DNA of 64,000 nucleotides from Apricaphanius iberus (lineage: Eukaryota; Chordata; Actinopteri; Cyprinodontiformes; Aphaniidae). Position 1 is the stretch's first letter, and every line of letters begins with the position of its first letter. Below, in pieces: positions 35,213 through 48,870 of the stretch. Made by a program: the position numbers and the translations under genes. Location of the stretch: assembly GCA_028564705.1 (NCBI GenBank), contig JAPXFQ010001796.1:23505-87504 (forward strand), read 5' to 3'. The notes under the pieces were generated by a model. The model ran no database searches and was not told the DNA's origin. It saw nothing but the letters and a program-made list of their open reading frames with translations.

Positions 35213-38200
35213 AAGAGGAGGTTCTACTTTCTAAACAGGAGGTTCTACTTTCTAAACAGGAAGTTATACTGTCTAAACAGGAGGTTCTACTGTAAAAGTT
35301 TCTGCTAAACAGGAGGTTCTACTGGCTATAGAGGAAGTTCTACTGGCTAAACAGGAGGTTCTACTGGCTATAGAGGAGGTTCTACTGTCTAAACAGGAGG
35401 TACTACTGGCTAAACAGGAGGTTCTACTTTCTAAACAGGAAGTTCTACTGGCTAAACAGGAGGTTCTACTTTCTAAACAGGAGGTTCTACTGGCTAAACA
35501 AGAGGTTCTACTTTTTAAACAGGAAGTTATACTGTCTAAACAGGAGGTTCTACTGGCTATAGAGGAAGTTCTACTGGCTAAACAGGAGGTTCTACTGGCT
35601 ATAGAGGAGGTTCTACTGGCTAAACATGAGGTTCTACTGTCAAAACAGGAGGTACTACTGGCTAAACAGGAGGTTCTACTTTCTAAACAGGAGGTTCTAC
35701 TGGCTAAACAAGAGGTTCTACTTTCTAAACAGGAAGTTATACTGTCTAAACAGGAGGTTCTACTGGCTATAGAGGAAGTTCTACTGGCTAAACAGGAGGT
35801 TCTACTGGCTATAGAGGAAGTTCTACTGGCTAAACAGGAGGTTCTACTGGCTAAACAGGAGGTTCTACTGGCTAAACAGGAGGTTCTACTCTAAACAGGA
35901 AGTTCTACTGGCTAAACAGGAGGTTCTACTTTCTAAACAGGAGGTTCTACTGGCTAAACAGGAGGTTCTACTGGCTAAACAGGAGGTTCTACTGGCTATA
36001 GAGGAGGTTCTACTGTCTAAACAGGAGGTTCTACTGGCTATAGAGGAAGTTCTACTGGCTATACAGGAGGTTCTACTGGCTATAGAGGAGGTTCTCTGGC
36101 TGAACAGGAGGTTCTACTGGCTATAGAGGAAGTTCTACTGGCTAAACAGGAGGTTCTACTGTCTAAACAGCAGGTTCTACTGTCTAAACAGGAAGTTCTA
36201 CTGGCTAAACAGGAGGTTCTACTGGCTATAGAGGAGGTTCTACTGGCTATAGAGGAGGTTCTACTGTCTAAGCAGCAGGTTCTACTTTCTAAACAGGAAG
36301 TTATACTGTCTAAAAAGGAGGTTCTCAGGGTATCCAGGAGGTTCTACTGGCTATAGAGGATGTTCTACTGTCTAAACAGGAGGTTCTACTGGCTATAGAG
36401 GAAGTTCTACTGTCTAAACAGGAAGTTATACTGTCTAAACAGGAGGTTCTCTGGGTATACAGGAGGTTCTACTGGCTATAGAGGAAGTTCTACTGGCTTA
36501 GAGGAGGTTCTACTGGCTATAGAGGAGGTTCTACTGGCTAAACAGGAGGTTCTACTGGCTATAGAGGATGTTCTACTGTCTAAACAGGAGGTTCTACTGG
36601 CTATAGAGGATGTTCTACTGTCTAAACAGGAGGTTCTACTGGCTATAGAGGAAGTTCTACTGGCTGTAGAGGAGGTTCTACTGGCTATAGAGGAGGTTCT
36701 CTGGCTAAACAGGAGGTTCTACTGGCTAAACAGGAGGTTCTACTGGCTATAGAGGAAGTTCTACTGGCTGTAGAGGAGGTTCTACTGGCTATAGAGGAGG
36801 TTCTCTGGCTAAACAGGAGGTTCTACTGGCTATAGAGGAAGTTCTACTGGCTAAACAGGAGGTTCTACTGGCTATAGAGGAGGTTCTACTGTCTAAATAG
36901 CAGGCTCTACTGTCTAAACAGGAAGTTCTACTGGCTAAACAGGAGGTTCTACTGGCTATAGAGGAGGTTATACTGTCTAAGCAGCAGGTTCTACTGGCTA
37001 TAGAGGAGGTTCTACTGTCTAAACAGCAGGTTCTACTGTCTAAACAGGAGGTTCTACTTCCTAAACAGGAAGTTATACTGTCTAAAAAGGTGGTTCTCAG
37101 GGTATCCAGGAGGTTCTACTGGCTATAGAGGAAGTTCCACTGTCTAAACAGGAGGTTCTACTGGCTATAGAGGAAGTTCTACTGTCTAAACAGCAGGTTC
37201 TACTGTCTAAACAGGAGGTTGTACTGTCTAAACAGGAGGTTCTCTGGGTATACAGGAGGTTCTACTGGCTATAGAGGATGTTCTACTGTCTAAACAGGAG
37301 GTTCTACTGGCTATAGAGGAAGTTCTACTGTCTAAACAGGAAGTTATACTGTCTAAACAGGAGGTTCTCTGGGTATACAGGAGGTTCTACTGGCTATAGA
37401 GGAAGTTCTACTGGCTGTAGAGGAGGTTCTACTGGCTATAGAGGAGGTTATCTGGCTAAACAGGAGGTTCTACTGGCTAAACAGGAGGTTCTACTGGCTA
37501 TAGAGGAAGTTCTACTGGCTGTAGAGGAGGTTCTACTGGCTGTAGAGGAGGTTCTACTGGCTATAGAGGAGGTTCTCTGGCCAAACAGGAGGTTCTACTG
37601 GCTATAGAGGAAGTTCTACTGGCTAAACAGGAGGTTCTACTGGCTATAGAGGAGGTTCTACTGTCTAAACAGCAGGTTTTACTGTCTAAACAGGAAGTTC
37701 TACTGGCTAAACAGGAGGTTCTACTGGCTATAGAGGAGGTTCTACTGTCTAAGCAGCAGGTTCTACTGGCTATAGAGGAGGTTCTACTGTCTAAACAGCA
37801 GGTTCTACTGTCTAAACAGGAGGTTCTACTTTCTAAACAGGAAGTTATACTGTCTAAACAGGAGGTTCTCTGGGTATCCAGGAGGTTCTACTGGCTAAAC
37901 AGGAGGTTCTACTTTCTAAACAGGAGTTTCTACTGGCTATAGAGGAGGTTCTACTGGCTAAACAGGAGGTTCTACTGGCTATAGAGGAGGTTCTACTGGC
38001 TATAGAGGAGGTTCTACTGGCTATAGAGGAGGTTCTACTGGCTGTAGAGGAGGTTCTACTGGCTATAGAGGAGGTTCTCTCAACAGGAGGTTCTACTGGC
38101 TATAGAGGAAGTTCTACTGGCTAAACAGGAGGTTCTACTGGCTATAGAGGAGGTTCTACTGCAAACGCTAAACAGGAGGTCTACTGCTATAGAGGAGGCA

Positions 38201-39150
38201 AAACAAAAACCAAGCACCACAAGTTCTACTCTAAACAGGAGTTTACTCTAAACAGGAGTTCTCTGGGTATACAGGAGGTTCTACTGGCTAAACAGGAGGT
38301 TCTACTTTCTAAACAGGAGGTTCTACTGGCTATAGAGGAGGTTCTACTGGCTAAACAGGAGGTTCTACTGGCTATAGAGGAGGTTCTACTGGCTATACAG
38401 GAGGTTCTACTGGCTATAGAGGAGGTTCTACTGGCTATAGAGGAGGTTCTACTGGCTAAACAGGAGGTTCTACTTTCTAAACAGGAGTTTCTACTGGCTA
38501 TAGAGGAGGTTCTACTGGCTATAGAGGAGGTTCTACTGGCTAAACAGGAGGTTCTACTGGCTATAGAGGAGGTTCTACTGGCTAAACAGGAGGTTCTACT
38601 GTCTAAACAGGAGGTTCTACTGTCTAAACAGGAGGTACTACTGGCTATAGAGGAGGTTCTACTGGCTATAGAGAAGGTTCTACTGGCTATAGAGGAGGTT
38701 CTACTGGCTATAGAGGAGGTTCTACTGGCTAAACAGGAGGTTCTACTTTCTAAACAGGAGTTTCTACTGGCTATAGAGGAGGTTCTACTGGTTAAAACAG
38801 GAGGTTCTACTTTCTAAACAGGAGGTTCTACTGGCTAAACAGGAGGTTCTACTGGCTAAACAGGAGGTTCTACTTTCTAAACAGGAGGTTCTACTTTCTA
38901 AACAGGAGGCTCTACTGGCTATATAGAAGGTTCTACTGTCTAAACAGGAAGTTCTACTTTCTAAACACGAGGTTCTACTTTCTAAACAGGAGGTTCTACT
39001 GTCTAAACAGGAAGTTCTACTTTCTAAACACAAGGTTCTACTTTCTAAACAGGAGGTTCTACTTTCTAAACAGGAGGTTCTACTTTCTAAACAGGAGGTT
39101 CTACTGTCTAAACAGGAAGTTCTACTGGCTAAACAGGAGGTTCTACTGTC
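35213..39150 (+). repeat. Array E: 21-bp minisatellite, about 187 copies
   Basis: Two unit types alternate: AGGAGGTTCTACTGGCTAAAC and AGGAGGTTCTACTGGCTATAG, with variants TTTCTAAAC, TGTCTAAAC and AGGAAGTTCTAC. Larger blocks repeat: a CTCTGGGTATACAGGAGG landmark appears near 36451, 37246, 37367 and 38262, and segments around 36700 and 37450 match. A small indel-rich patch lies at about 38160-38265. The unit length is a multiple of 3, but stops occur in most frames. The array begins within 3' sequence of the LINE at 33471-35212. Confidence 0.97.
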
Positions 39151-40257
39151 TTTAGAACCATTACTTGTCGTTAACAACTATTTTCTACCTCTGACTGAGA
39201 CACTGGAGTGAAATCCACTTCAAATGTTTTCGCTTTCAGATTTTTTCCCTTTAAAGGTTTTTCTCTTTCCAAGCTGTGATCTGAAGTCTGCAGCCAGACG
39301 ATGGAGACGGTTCCTTCATGGAACCGTAAAAGTTTTTGTCCTGCTCCTGTATTCTGTACTTGTATCTTCTCCTGGATGTCTCTCAGAAGGTTTGGCAGAC
39401 ACGGACCCCCCCCCCCATCTCCTTTCACTTTGATCTGACAGTCTTTGCAGCCTCATTGACTGTAATGAGATGTGGAGAATCCGTGAGGACGGGGGGGATT
39501 TGATGCTGAGCCGAAAAACTCCAGCCAGGGAATCGACATCGGGCACAAACAAAATCGAAAAGAGGAGAAGGGAGGAGGAAGATCTCAGATGGCTTGGCAA
39601 GCACTTTGCTTTTAGCCCCACCCCCCATCTTCCATCCCAGCATTAATTTCCCTAATGTCTGAAATGCCAAGGAACGTGTGCGGGGGGTGGGTGGGGGGTT
39701 CTGGTTGGCACAGGAGCTGCTGGATGTTTCTCTTTACAGCCTCGTCCCCCGACGAGGAGACGCTGTTTCTTTAATCTCACCAGCTGACTGCCGTCCAGTC
39801 CATTAATCAGTCAGTCAAGGTCTGAGGGGCCCTGAAGACCCCAACACGCCCTGAGGTGGTGGTGGTGGGGGGGTTGTCCTGCTCTGGGTCAAGGAGACAA
39901 CAACACTGTGTCCCCTCACTGATAGAAAAGCATCAACTCTGTTATCTGCTCCCTGAACGCATCACGGTTTCTCCACTGTCCAGACAGGGTCCTGCTCAGC
40001 TCCTCCCCCAATCAGCAGGAAGCAGCCAATCAGAAGGGAGCTTACAGATAAAGCCCAGCTCATTTTCTTCTTCTCTGTTGTTGTAAAGAAGTTCCCCACC
40101 CACAGCAGGGGGCGCTGTCTTTTTCTGGTGGCTGTACTTACCATTGCAGAGCCGTCTCTGGTTGACCACAGTTTATTTCAGCTCACTGTAATAAACTATG
40201 CATTTCATATCTCTTTACTTTTTGTTTCTAAAAGTCTCCTCCCCCCCCCACCCCCCC

Positions 40258-40590
40258 CTTAGCAATGATCCGACTGCTTTTAAATCCTGGTTAGAAAAAT
40301 TATTTTTTTACTGCATTTGGTCTTAATCTTCTCTCACATATTGTTTCCAACCTTTGAGGTCACTATTATAACTATTATGTGTTCTGTATCATTTTTATCC
40401 CTAATGTAACTTTTTATTTGTTTTTTTATATACATTTTTGTATTATGCCACATTTGATTGATTTTAAATTTTGTTTTAAACTTATTTGCTTATTCTCTTC
40501 TTGCGCCTTCTGGTGCGTGGTTGCCTATAAAGTACTTTGTAAAGTCACCTATTGCTTCTAAAAATGCCATATAAATAATTTTATATGGAA
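40258..40590 (+). mobile_element. LINE 3' end fragment
   Basis: AATGATCCGACTGCTTTTAA translates to the start of NDPTAFKSWLEKLFF, the last conserved residues of LINE ORF2 ('FK..LKT.LF'). It is followed by AT-rich 3' UTR and a tail with AAAGTACTTTGTAAAG and GCCATATAAATAA near 40527-40577. Confidence 0.6.
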
Positions 40591-41084
40591 GCGTTTTTCC
40601 TTCAACTGGTAAACACACATCCATTCAAAGAGCTCTGATTGGCTGGAAAGCTTTGTAATAGCCCTCACTGAATCAGGGGCCCCTATACTGACCATCAGGG
40701 GCCCCAACACTGACTGCATCCTTCAGAAGCTTCCTTGTTGTAGGCTTAGACAGGGCGGAGCCTTGGAATGGGGAGGAGGTGGAGCCACGACTGGAGGTGT
40801 GTTTAATTAAACTGGTCTGGAAGTGGAGAGAGGTCATTAACTGGGAGTAGATAAGGGGCCTGGGAACGCTGCTCCTTCATTTAGGTGCTATGTTCTGCTG
40901 CCACACAGAACAGGCCCGGTCCAGCTTCTGCAGAATGAGCTGCGGTTCCTCCCAGTTGGGTTTTCTGGTGCCGCAGGATGAAGAAAACTCACCAAGATTT
41001 AGTAGGTCAGAGTCGGAGTCAACCGGCCCGCTTCCTCCTCCTACTCGCTCTGCTCCAACATCCATCTTTAATGCTAAAACCTCA

Positions 41085-41285
41085 CATTGAACAATGGCCG
41101 GTCCCCCGGCGCCGGCCCGCTCATCATTAGCCGGGGGTCATTATTTTTTGATACGTGAAGCTGCAGAGAGGCGCAGGGACACATTTCATTTGCATCGTAG
41201 CATGTTAATGCTGCTCTGCTGCAGGCGCAGGTCAGGCCCTCGCAGGGATCGCTGCCATTATTCTAATTAGGTCCAGTCCCGGTTG
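41085..41285. promoter_or_regulatory. Candidate conserved non-coding element
   Basis: Repeat-free block with CATTTCATTTGCATCGTAGC (octamer-like ATTTGCAT), GCATGTTAATGCTG and TTATTCTAATTAGG, adjoining a GC-rich segment with CCCGGCGCCGGC. The composition is enhancer-like; no conservation test is possible here. Confidence 0.3.
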
Positions 41286-41697
41286 GACCGCCTGGAAACG
41301 GCGCACCGCTCTACTACCAGAACCACCTCTATGTGTGCTGCTGTAAGCAACAGCCCCAACCGAGACGGCTGCTCTGATTGGATGTCGGCTCCACCAGAAC
41401 CAGAACGGTTCCCAGAACCGCTTAGCTCAGGGAAAACCTGTAGATGGAGGCGGGAATATGAAACATTTTATTATTCATTACTTCATCCACAGCAGCAGGA
41501 ACATCAGAACCACCAGCACTTCTAGAAACAGAAGAACACTGCAGCTGGGATGTGGGTCGGTACTGGTGGAACCTGATATGCAGGTTCTGGAACAAGAAAC
41601 ACCATAAGAGGATCATAAATATTATATAATATCAAATAATACAAAAATAATCAAAGATCCCCTCATTTAGTGGCTCTATAGAACCTGGTTCATCATG

Positions 41698-44600
41698 ATG
41701 TAGAACCTCCATCAGCTTGTAGAACCTCCTTCATCATGTAGAACCTCCTTCATCATGTAGAACCTCCATCAGCCTGTAAAACCTCCTTCATCATGTAGAA
41801 CCTCCATCAGCCTGTAGAAACTCCATTAGCCTGTAGAACCTCCTCCATTAGCCTGTAGAACCTCCATTAGCCTGTAGAACCTCCTCCATTAGCCTGTAGA
41901 ACCTCCATTAGCCTGTAGAACCTCCATCATCATGTAGGACCTCCATCAGCCTGTAGAACCTCCTCCATCATGTAGAACCTCCTTCATCATGTAGAACCTA
42001 CATCAGCCTGTAGAACCTGCTTCATCATGTAGAAACTCCATCAACCTGTAGAACCTCCTTCATCATGTAGAACCTCCATCATCATGTAGAACCTCCTTCA
42101 GCCTGTAGAACCTCCTCCATCATGTAGAACCTCCTTCATCATGTAGAACCTCCATCAGCCTGTAGAACCTGCTTCATCATGTAGAACCTCCTTCATCATG
42201 TAGAACCTCCATCAGCCTGTAGAACCTCCTCCATCATGTAGAACCTGCTTCATCATGTAGAACCTCCTTCATCATGTAGAACCTCCATCAGCCTGTAGAA
42301 CCTCCTTCATCATGTAGAACCTCCATCAGCCTTAGAATCTCCATAAGCCTGTAGAACCTCCTCCATCATGTAGAACCTCCTTCATCATGTAGAACCTCCT
42401 TCATTAAGTAGAACCTCCATCAGTCTGTAGAACCTCCATCAGCCTGTAGAACCTCCTTCATCATGTGGAACCTCCTTCATCATGTAGAACCTCCATCAGC
42501 CTGTAGAACCTCCTCCTTCATCATGTAGAACCTCCATCAGCCTGTAGAACCTCCTCCTTCATTATGTAGAACCTCCATCAGCCTGTAGAACCTCCTTCAT
42601 TATGTAGAACCTCCATCAGCCTGTAGAACCTCCATCAGCCAGTAGAACCTCCATCAGCCTGTACAACCTCCTTCATCATGTGGAACCTCCTTCATCATGT
42701 AGAACCTCCATCAGCCTGTAGAACCTCCTCCTTCATTATGTAGAACCTCCATCAGCCTGTAGAACCTCCATCAGCCTGTAGAAACTCCCTCAGCCTGTAG
42801 AACCTCCTTCATTATGTAGAACCTCCATCAGCCTGTAGAACCTCCATCAGCCTGTAGAACCTCCTCCATCATGTAGAACCTCCTTCATCATGTAGAACCT
42901 CCATCAGCCTGTAGAACCTCCTTCACCATGTAGAACCTCCTTAATCATGTAGAACCTCCTTCATCATGTAGAACCTCCATCAGCCTTAGAACCTCCATCA
43001 GCCTGTAGAACCTCCTCCATCATGTAGAACCTCCTTCATCATGTAGAACCTCCATCAGCCTGTAGAACCTCCTTCATCATGTAGAACCTCCTTCATCATG
43101 TAGAACGTCCATCAGCTTGTAGAACCTCCTCCATCAGCCTGTAGAACCTCCTCCATCATGTAGAACCTCCTCCATCAGCCTGTAGAACCTCCTCCTCCAT
43201 CATATAGAACGTCCATCAGCCTATTGAACATCCTCCATAAGCCTGTAGAACCTCCTCCATCATGTAGAACCTCCTTCATCGTGTAGAACCTCCTTCATCA
43301 TGTAGAACCGCCATCAGCCTGTAGAACCTGCTTCATCATGTAGAACCTCCTTCATCATGTAGAACCTCCATCAGCCTGTAGAACCTCCTTCATCATGTAA
43401 AACCTCCATCAGCCTTAGAACCTCCATAAGCCTGTAGAACCTCCTCCATCATGTAGAACCTCCATCAGCCTTAGAACCTCCATAAGCCTGTAGAACCTCC
43501 TCCATCATGTAGAACCTGCTTCATCATGTAGAACCTCCTTCATCATGTAGAACCTCCATCAGCCTGTAGAACCTCCTTCATCATGTAGAACCTCCATCAG
43601 CCTTAGAATCTCCATAAGCCTGTAGAACCTCCTCCATCATGTAGAACCTCCTTCATCATGTAGAACCTCCTTCATCATGTAGAACCTCCATCACCCAGTA
43701 GAACCTCCTCCATAAGCCTGTAGAACCTCCTCCATCATGTAGAACCTCCTTCATCATGAAGAACCTCCATCAGCCTGTACAACCTCCTTCATCATTTAGA
43801 ACCTCCATCAGCCTGTAGAACCTCTTCCATTATGTAGAACGTCCATCAGCTTGTAGAACCTCCTCCATCAGCCTGTAGAACCTCCATCAGCCTGTAGAAC
43901 CTACTTCATCATGTAGAACCTCCATCAGCCTATTGAACCTCCTCCATAAGCCTGTAGAACCTCCTCCATCATGTAGAACCTCCTTCATCATGTAGAACCT
44001 CCATCAGCCTTTACAACCTCCTTCATCATTTAGAACCTCCATCAGCCTGTAGAACCTCTTCCATTATGTAGAACGTCCATCAGCTTGTAGAACCTCCTCC
44101 ATCAGCCTGTAGAACCTCCATCAGCCTGTAGAACCTCCTTCATCATGTAGAACCTCCATCAGCCTGTAGAACCTCCTTCATCATGTAGAACCTCCTCCAT
44201 CAGCCTGTAGAACCTCCTCCTCCATCATATAGAACCTCCATCAGCCTATTGAACCTCCTCCATAAGCCTGTAGAACCTCCATCAGCCTGTAGAACCTCCT
44301 TCATCATGTAGAACCTCATTCATTATGTAGAACCTCCATCAGCCTGTAGAACCTCCTTCATCATGTAGAACCTCCTTCATTATGTAGAACCTCCATCAGC
44401 CTGTAGAACCTCCTCCTTCATCATGTAGAACCTCCATCAGCCTATTGAACCTCCTCCATCAGCCTGTAGAACCTCCTTCATCATGTAGAACCTCCATCAG
44501 CCTGTAGAACCTCCTTCATCATGTAGAACGTCCATCATTTTGTAGAACCTCCTCCATCAGCCTGTAGAACCTCCTTCATCATTTAGAATCTCCATCAGCC

Positions 44601-45650
44601 TGTAGAACCTCCTTCATCATGTAGAACGTCCATCATTTTGTAGAACCTCCTCCATCAGCCTGTAGAACCTCCATCAGCCTGTAGAACCTCCATCACCCTG
44701 TAGAACCTCCTCCTTCATCATGTAGAACCTCCTTCATCATGTAGAACCTCCTTCATCATGTAGAACCTCCTTCATCATTTAGAACCTCCATCAGCCTGTA
44801 GAACCTCTTCCATTATGTAGAACCTCCATCAGCCTGTAGAACCTACTTCATCATGTAGAACCTCCATCAGCCTATTGAACCTCCTCCATACGCCTGTAGA
44901 ACCTCCATCAGCCTGTAGAACCTCCTTCATCATGTAGAACCTCCACCAGCCTGTAGAACCTCCTTCATCATGTAGAACCTCCTTCATCATGTAGAACCTC
45001 CTTCATCATTTAGAACCTCCATCAGCCTGTAGAACCTCTTCCATTATGTAGAACCTCCATCAGCCTGTAGAACCTACTTCATCATGTAGAACCTCCATCA
45101 GCCTATTGAACCTCCTCCATACGCCTGTAGAACCTCCATCAGCCTGTAGAACCTCCTTCATCATGTAGAACCTCCATCAGCCTGTAGAACCTCCTTCATC
45201 ATGTAGAACCTCCTTCATCATGTAGAACCTCCTTCATCATTTAGAACCTCCATCAGCCTGTAGAACCTCTTCCATTATGTAGAACCTCCATCAGCCTGTA
45301 AAACATCCTCCTTCATCATGTAGAACCTCCATGAGCCTATTGAACCTCCTCCATCAGCCTGTAGAACCTCCATCAGCCTGTAGAGCCTCCATCAGCCTGT
45401 AGAACCTCCTCCTTCATCATGTAGAACCTCCATCAGCCTGTAGAGCCTCCATCAGCCTGTAGAACCTCCTCCATCATGTAGAACCTCCTTCATCATGTAG
45501 AACCTCCATCAGCCTGTAGAACCTCCTTCATCATGTAGAACCTCCATCAACCTGTAGAACCTCCTTCATTATGTAGAACCTCCTTCATAATGTAGAACCT
45601 CCTTCATCATGTAGAACCTCCATAAGCCTGTAGAACCTCCTCCTTCATGT
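41698..45650 (+). repeat. Array F: 19-bp minisatellite, about 200 copies
   Basis: Two 19-bp types alternate: CCTGTAGAACCTCCATCAG and CATGTAGAACCTCCTTCAT, with 3-bp CTC insertions (CCTCCTCCATC) in many copies. Blocks of several units are duplicated (for example around 44740-45000 and 45190-45260). Read on the minus strand the core is GGAGGTTCTACA, the motif also found in arrays E and K. Confidence 0.97.
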
Positions 45651-46965
45651 AATATCTTCCCATCCCATAATATCTGTGGCAGTTTTCCTGCTAGAACCTG
45701 TAGACCTCCAATTCTCAGGTCTTCTGCTGCTCCACCCATCTTCCACAGCATGATGCTGCCACCACCAGAGTAATATTAAAGTAGAGGGGAGGCAGGAAAC
45801 TACGGATCTGGGTCTGTGTTGATGAACAGGAGTCATCGCCCTGCAGGATCGTTCTGCTCTGAGAACAGAACCCGGAACGTCGGATCGGATCAGGATCTGA
45901 TGATGATGTGGGTCCATCAGGACGAGGACAGCTGCTCAGAATAGAGTGGAGACGCTCCTCCTCCTCCTCTTCTCCTCCTCCTGGTTTAATGTCCGTCTCT
46001 TTAGGGCCTTAATGGGAGTCGGAGGAGCTGCAGCGTCACCTCGCTCCTCCTCACAGCAGGCCGTCCTCCTGTTGGCCTCCTGTTTTATGGAGGAGCAGCT
46101 GTTTGGGACGCTCAGGTTTACGTCCAGATGTTGATGGTGCAGCCGCTGCGGGACGACAAACCGCCCCGGCTTTGTTTTATTCAGGAGACATGGGAGGTGG
46201 AGGAGGTGGAGGAGGAAGGGCAGATGGTGCCGCAAATGGTGCCCACATCACAGCAGCAGAGCTCCGCTGCTCAAGGGCACAACGGCAGCAGCTCTTCATC
46301 CAGTCGGAGATAAAATAGTAGGAAACAATAAAACATGGAGGTAGTGGGTTCTGGTTCTGGTTCTTTGGGTTTCAGATCTTCAGATCCGGAGCAGAACTTG
46401 AGAGGACAGGAGCTCCTGGGCGACGGGAATCAAACCGGAGGTCCGGTTCTGTTCCACTGGGTTCTATTAGAACTTTTTAAAGATTTATGGAGATGCTAGA
46501 ATGCAGCAGGTCCTGGTACCGGCCCACACAGCTAAAAGAACCGGTACCTGCTTCAATCGCTATGGTAACACCAGCAACCCAAACCCAAACCAACCATTCT
46601 GACCTTCCAGAACCTCAACAGAACCACCGGCTGATCCGCTACATGCCATGCATATTGATGCAGTAATTCAAAAGGAGCCCAGATCCAGCACTGAGTGCAT
46701 TACTTAGAACCTGGAGGTCCGGTTCTGTAGAACCACATCCCTAAAATGAAACAATGTTTGACATTCATTTAAATGAGTCGTTGTGTGTTCTGGTTCAGGT
46801 TCTAGAGGTTCTAGATCAGGTTTTAGATCTGTATAAATTAATGAGACAAATTGATCTACTGATTATGTTTTTAGCCGCCTGCTATCGTAACCATGGCAAC
46901 CTTTTTATTGATTCCCATTGGTTCTGATGTGTTACTGAGAGGTTCTGGACACCTAAGCCCTGCTT
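45651..46965. other. Unique sequence between arrays F and G
   Basis: No supported gene. About 45950-46310 is GC- and CTC-rich with opposing frames on both strands and no domain. GGTTCTGGTTCTGG words near 46345 are the simple-sequence flavour from which GTTCT arrays may grow. Confidence 0.5.
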
Positions 46966-48870
46966 GGTACTGATGGAACAAGCCGGTACCAGTAGAACTA
47001 AGCCAGTACCAGTAGTTCCATCGGTACCGGCATAGTTCCTTCAGTACCGGCATAGTTCCATCGGTACCGGCTTAGTTCTACTGGTACCGGCATAGTTCCA
47101 TCGGTACCGGCTTAGTTCTACTGGTACCGGCTTAGTTCCATCGGTACCGGCTTAGTTCTACTGGTACCGGCTTAGTTCCATCGGTACCGGCTTAGTTCTA
47201 CTGGTACCGGCTTAGTTCCATCGGTACCGGCTTAGTTCTACTGGTACCGGCTTAGTTATCGGTACCGGCTTAGTTCTACTGGTACCGGCTTAGTTCCATC
47301 GGTACCGGCTTAGTTCTACTGGTACCGGCTTAGTTCCATCGGTACCGGCTTAGTTCTACTGGTACCGGCTTAGTTCTACTGGTACCGGCTTAGTTCTACT
47401 GGTACCGGCTTAGTTCCATCGGTACCGGCTTAGTTCTACTGGTACCGGCTTAGTTCCATCGGTACCGGCATAGTTCCATCGGTACCGGCTTAGTTCTACT
47501 GGTACCGGCTTAGTTCCATCGGTACCGGCTTAGTTCTACTGGTACCGGCTTAGTTCCACCGGTACCGGCTTAGTTCCATCGGTACCTGCTTAGTTCTACT
47601 GGTACCGGCTTAGTTCCATCGGTACCGGCTTAGTTCTACTGGTACCGGCATAGTTCCATCGGTACCGGCTTAGTTCTACTGGTACCGGCTTAGTTCCATC
47701 GGTACCGGCAGCTTAGTTCTACTGGTACCAAGTCATGGAGGCTTAGTTCCATCGGTACCGGCTTAGTTCTACTGGTACCGGCTTAGTTCCATCGTACCGG
47801 CTTAGTTCTACTGGTACCGGCTTAGTTCCATCGGTACCGGCTTAGTTCTACTTACCTGGTACCGGCTTAGTTCCATCGGTACCGGCTTAGTTCTACTGGT
47901 ACCGGCTTAGTTCCACTGGTACCGGCTTAGTTCTACTGGTACCGGCTTAGTTCCATCGGTACCGGCTTAGTTCTATCCTGTAGTACATCCACCGCCCAGT
48001 CACCGTACCGGCTTAGTTCTACTGGTACCGGCTTAGTTCCATCGGTACCGGCTTAGTTCTACTGGTACCGGCTTAGTTCTACTGGTACCGGCTTAGTTCC
48101 ATCGGTACCGGCTTAGTTCTACTGGTACCGGCTTAGTTCCATCGGTACCGGCTTAGTTCTACTGGTACCGGCTTAGTTCCATCGGTACCGGCTTAGTTCT
48201 ACTGGTACCGGCTTAGTTCCACCGGTACCGGCTTAGTTCTACTGGTACCGGCTTAGTTCCATCGGTACCGGCTTAGTTCCATCGGTACCGGCTTAGTTCT
48301 ACTGGTACCGGCTTAGTTCCATCGGTACCGGCTTAGTTCTACTGGTACCGGCTTAGTTCCATCGGTACCGGCTTAGTTCGGCTGGTACCGGCTTAGTGCT
48401 ACTGGTACCGGCATAGTTCCATCGGTACCGGCATAGTTCTACTGGTACCGGCTTAGTTGCATCGGTACCGGCTTAGTTCTACTGGTACCGGCTTAGTTCC
48501 ATCGGTACCGGCTTAGTTCTACTGGTACCGGCTTAGTTCTACTGGTACCAGCTTAGTTCTACTGGTACCGGCTTAGTTCCATCGGTACCGGCTTAGTTCT
48601 ACTGGTACCGGCTTAGTTCCATCGGTACCGGCATAGTTCTACTGGTACCGACTTAGTTCCATCGGTACCGGCATAGTTCCATCGGTACCGGCTTAGTTCT
48701 ACTGGTACCGGCTTAGTTTTACAGATACCGGCTTAGTTCTACTGGTACCAGCTTAGTTCCATCGGTACCGGCTTAGTTTTACCGATACCGGCTTAGTTCC
48801 ATCGGTACCGGCTTAGTTTTACCGATACCGGCTTAGTTCTGCTGATACCAGCTTAGTTCTATCGGTACCA
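46966..48870 (+). repeat. Array G: 20-bp GGTACC minisatellite
   Basis: GGTACCGGCTTAGTTCCATC and GGTACCGGCTTAGTTCTACT alternate as a 40-bp dimer, about 93 monomers in all. Nearly every monomer carries the palindrome GGTACC. The first units at 46966-47010 are in the opposite orientation (GGTACCAGTAGAACTAAGCC), switching to the forward orientation near 47011. Interruptions at about 47700-47745, 47850 and 47975-48005 break the pattern. The right end decays into TACCGATACCGGCTTAG-like copies. Confidence 0.97.

Larger units (their letters stand above)
39151..41697. other. Unique sequence between arrays E and F
   Basis: No supported gene. G-rich runs near 39682-39698 (6, 3 and 6 Gs separated by T) form a second potential quadruplex, and C runs lie near 39408 and 40241-40258. 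About 39480-39670 is a repeat-free block with GCATTAATTTCCCTAATGTC. LINE end and candidate regulatory block are listed separately. Confidence 0.5.

Noticed and set aside
41698..48870. CRISPR-like arrays
   Set aside because: Repeats are contiguous with no unique spacers of constant length, and the DNA is vertebrate.
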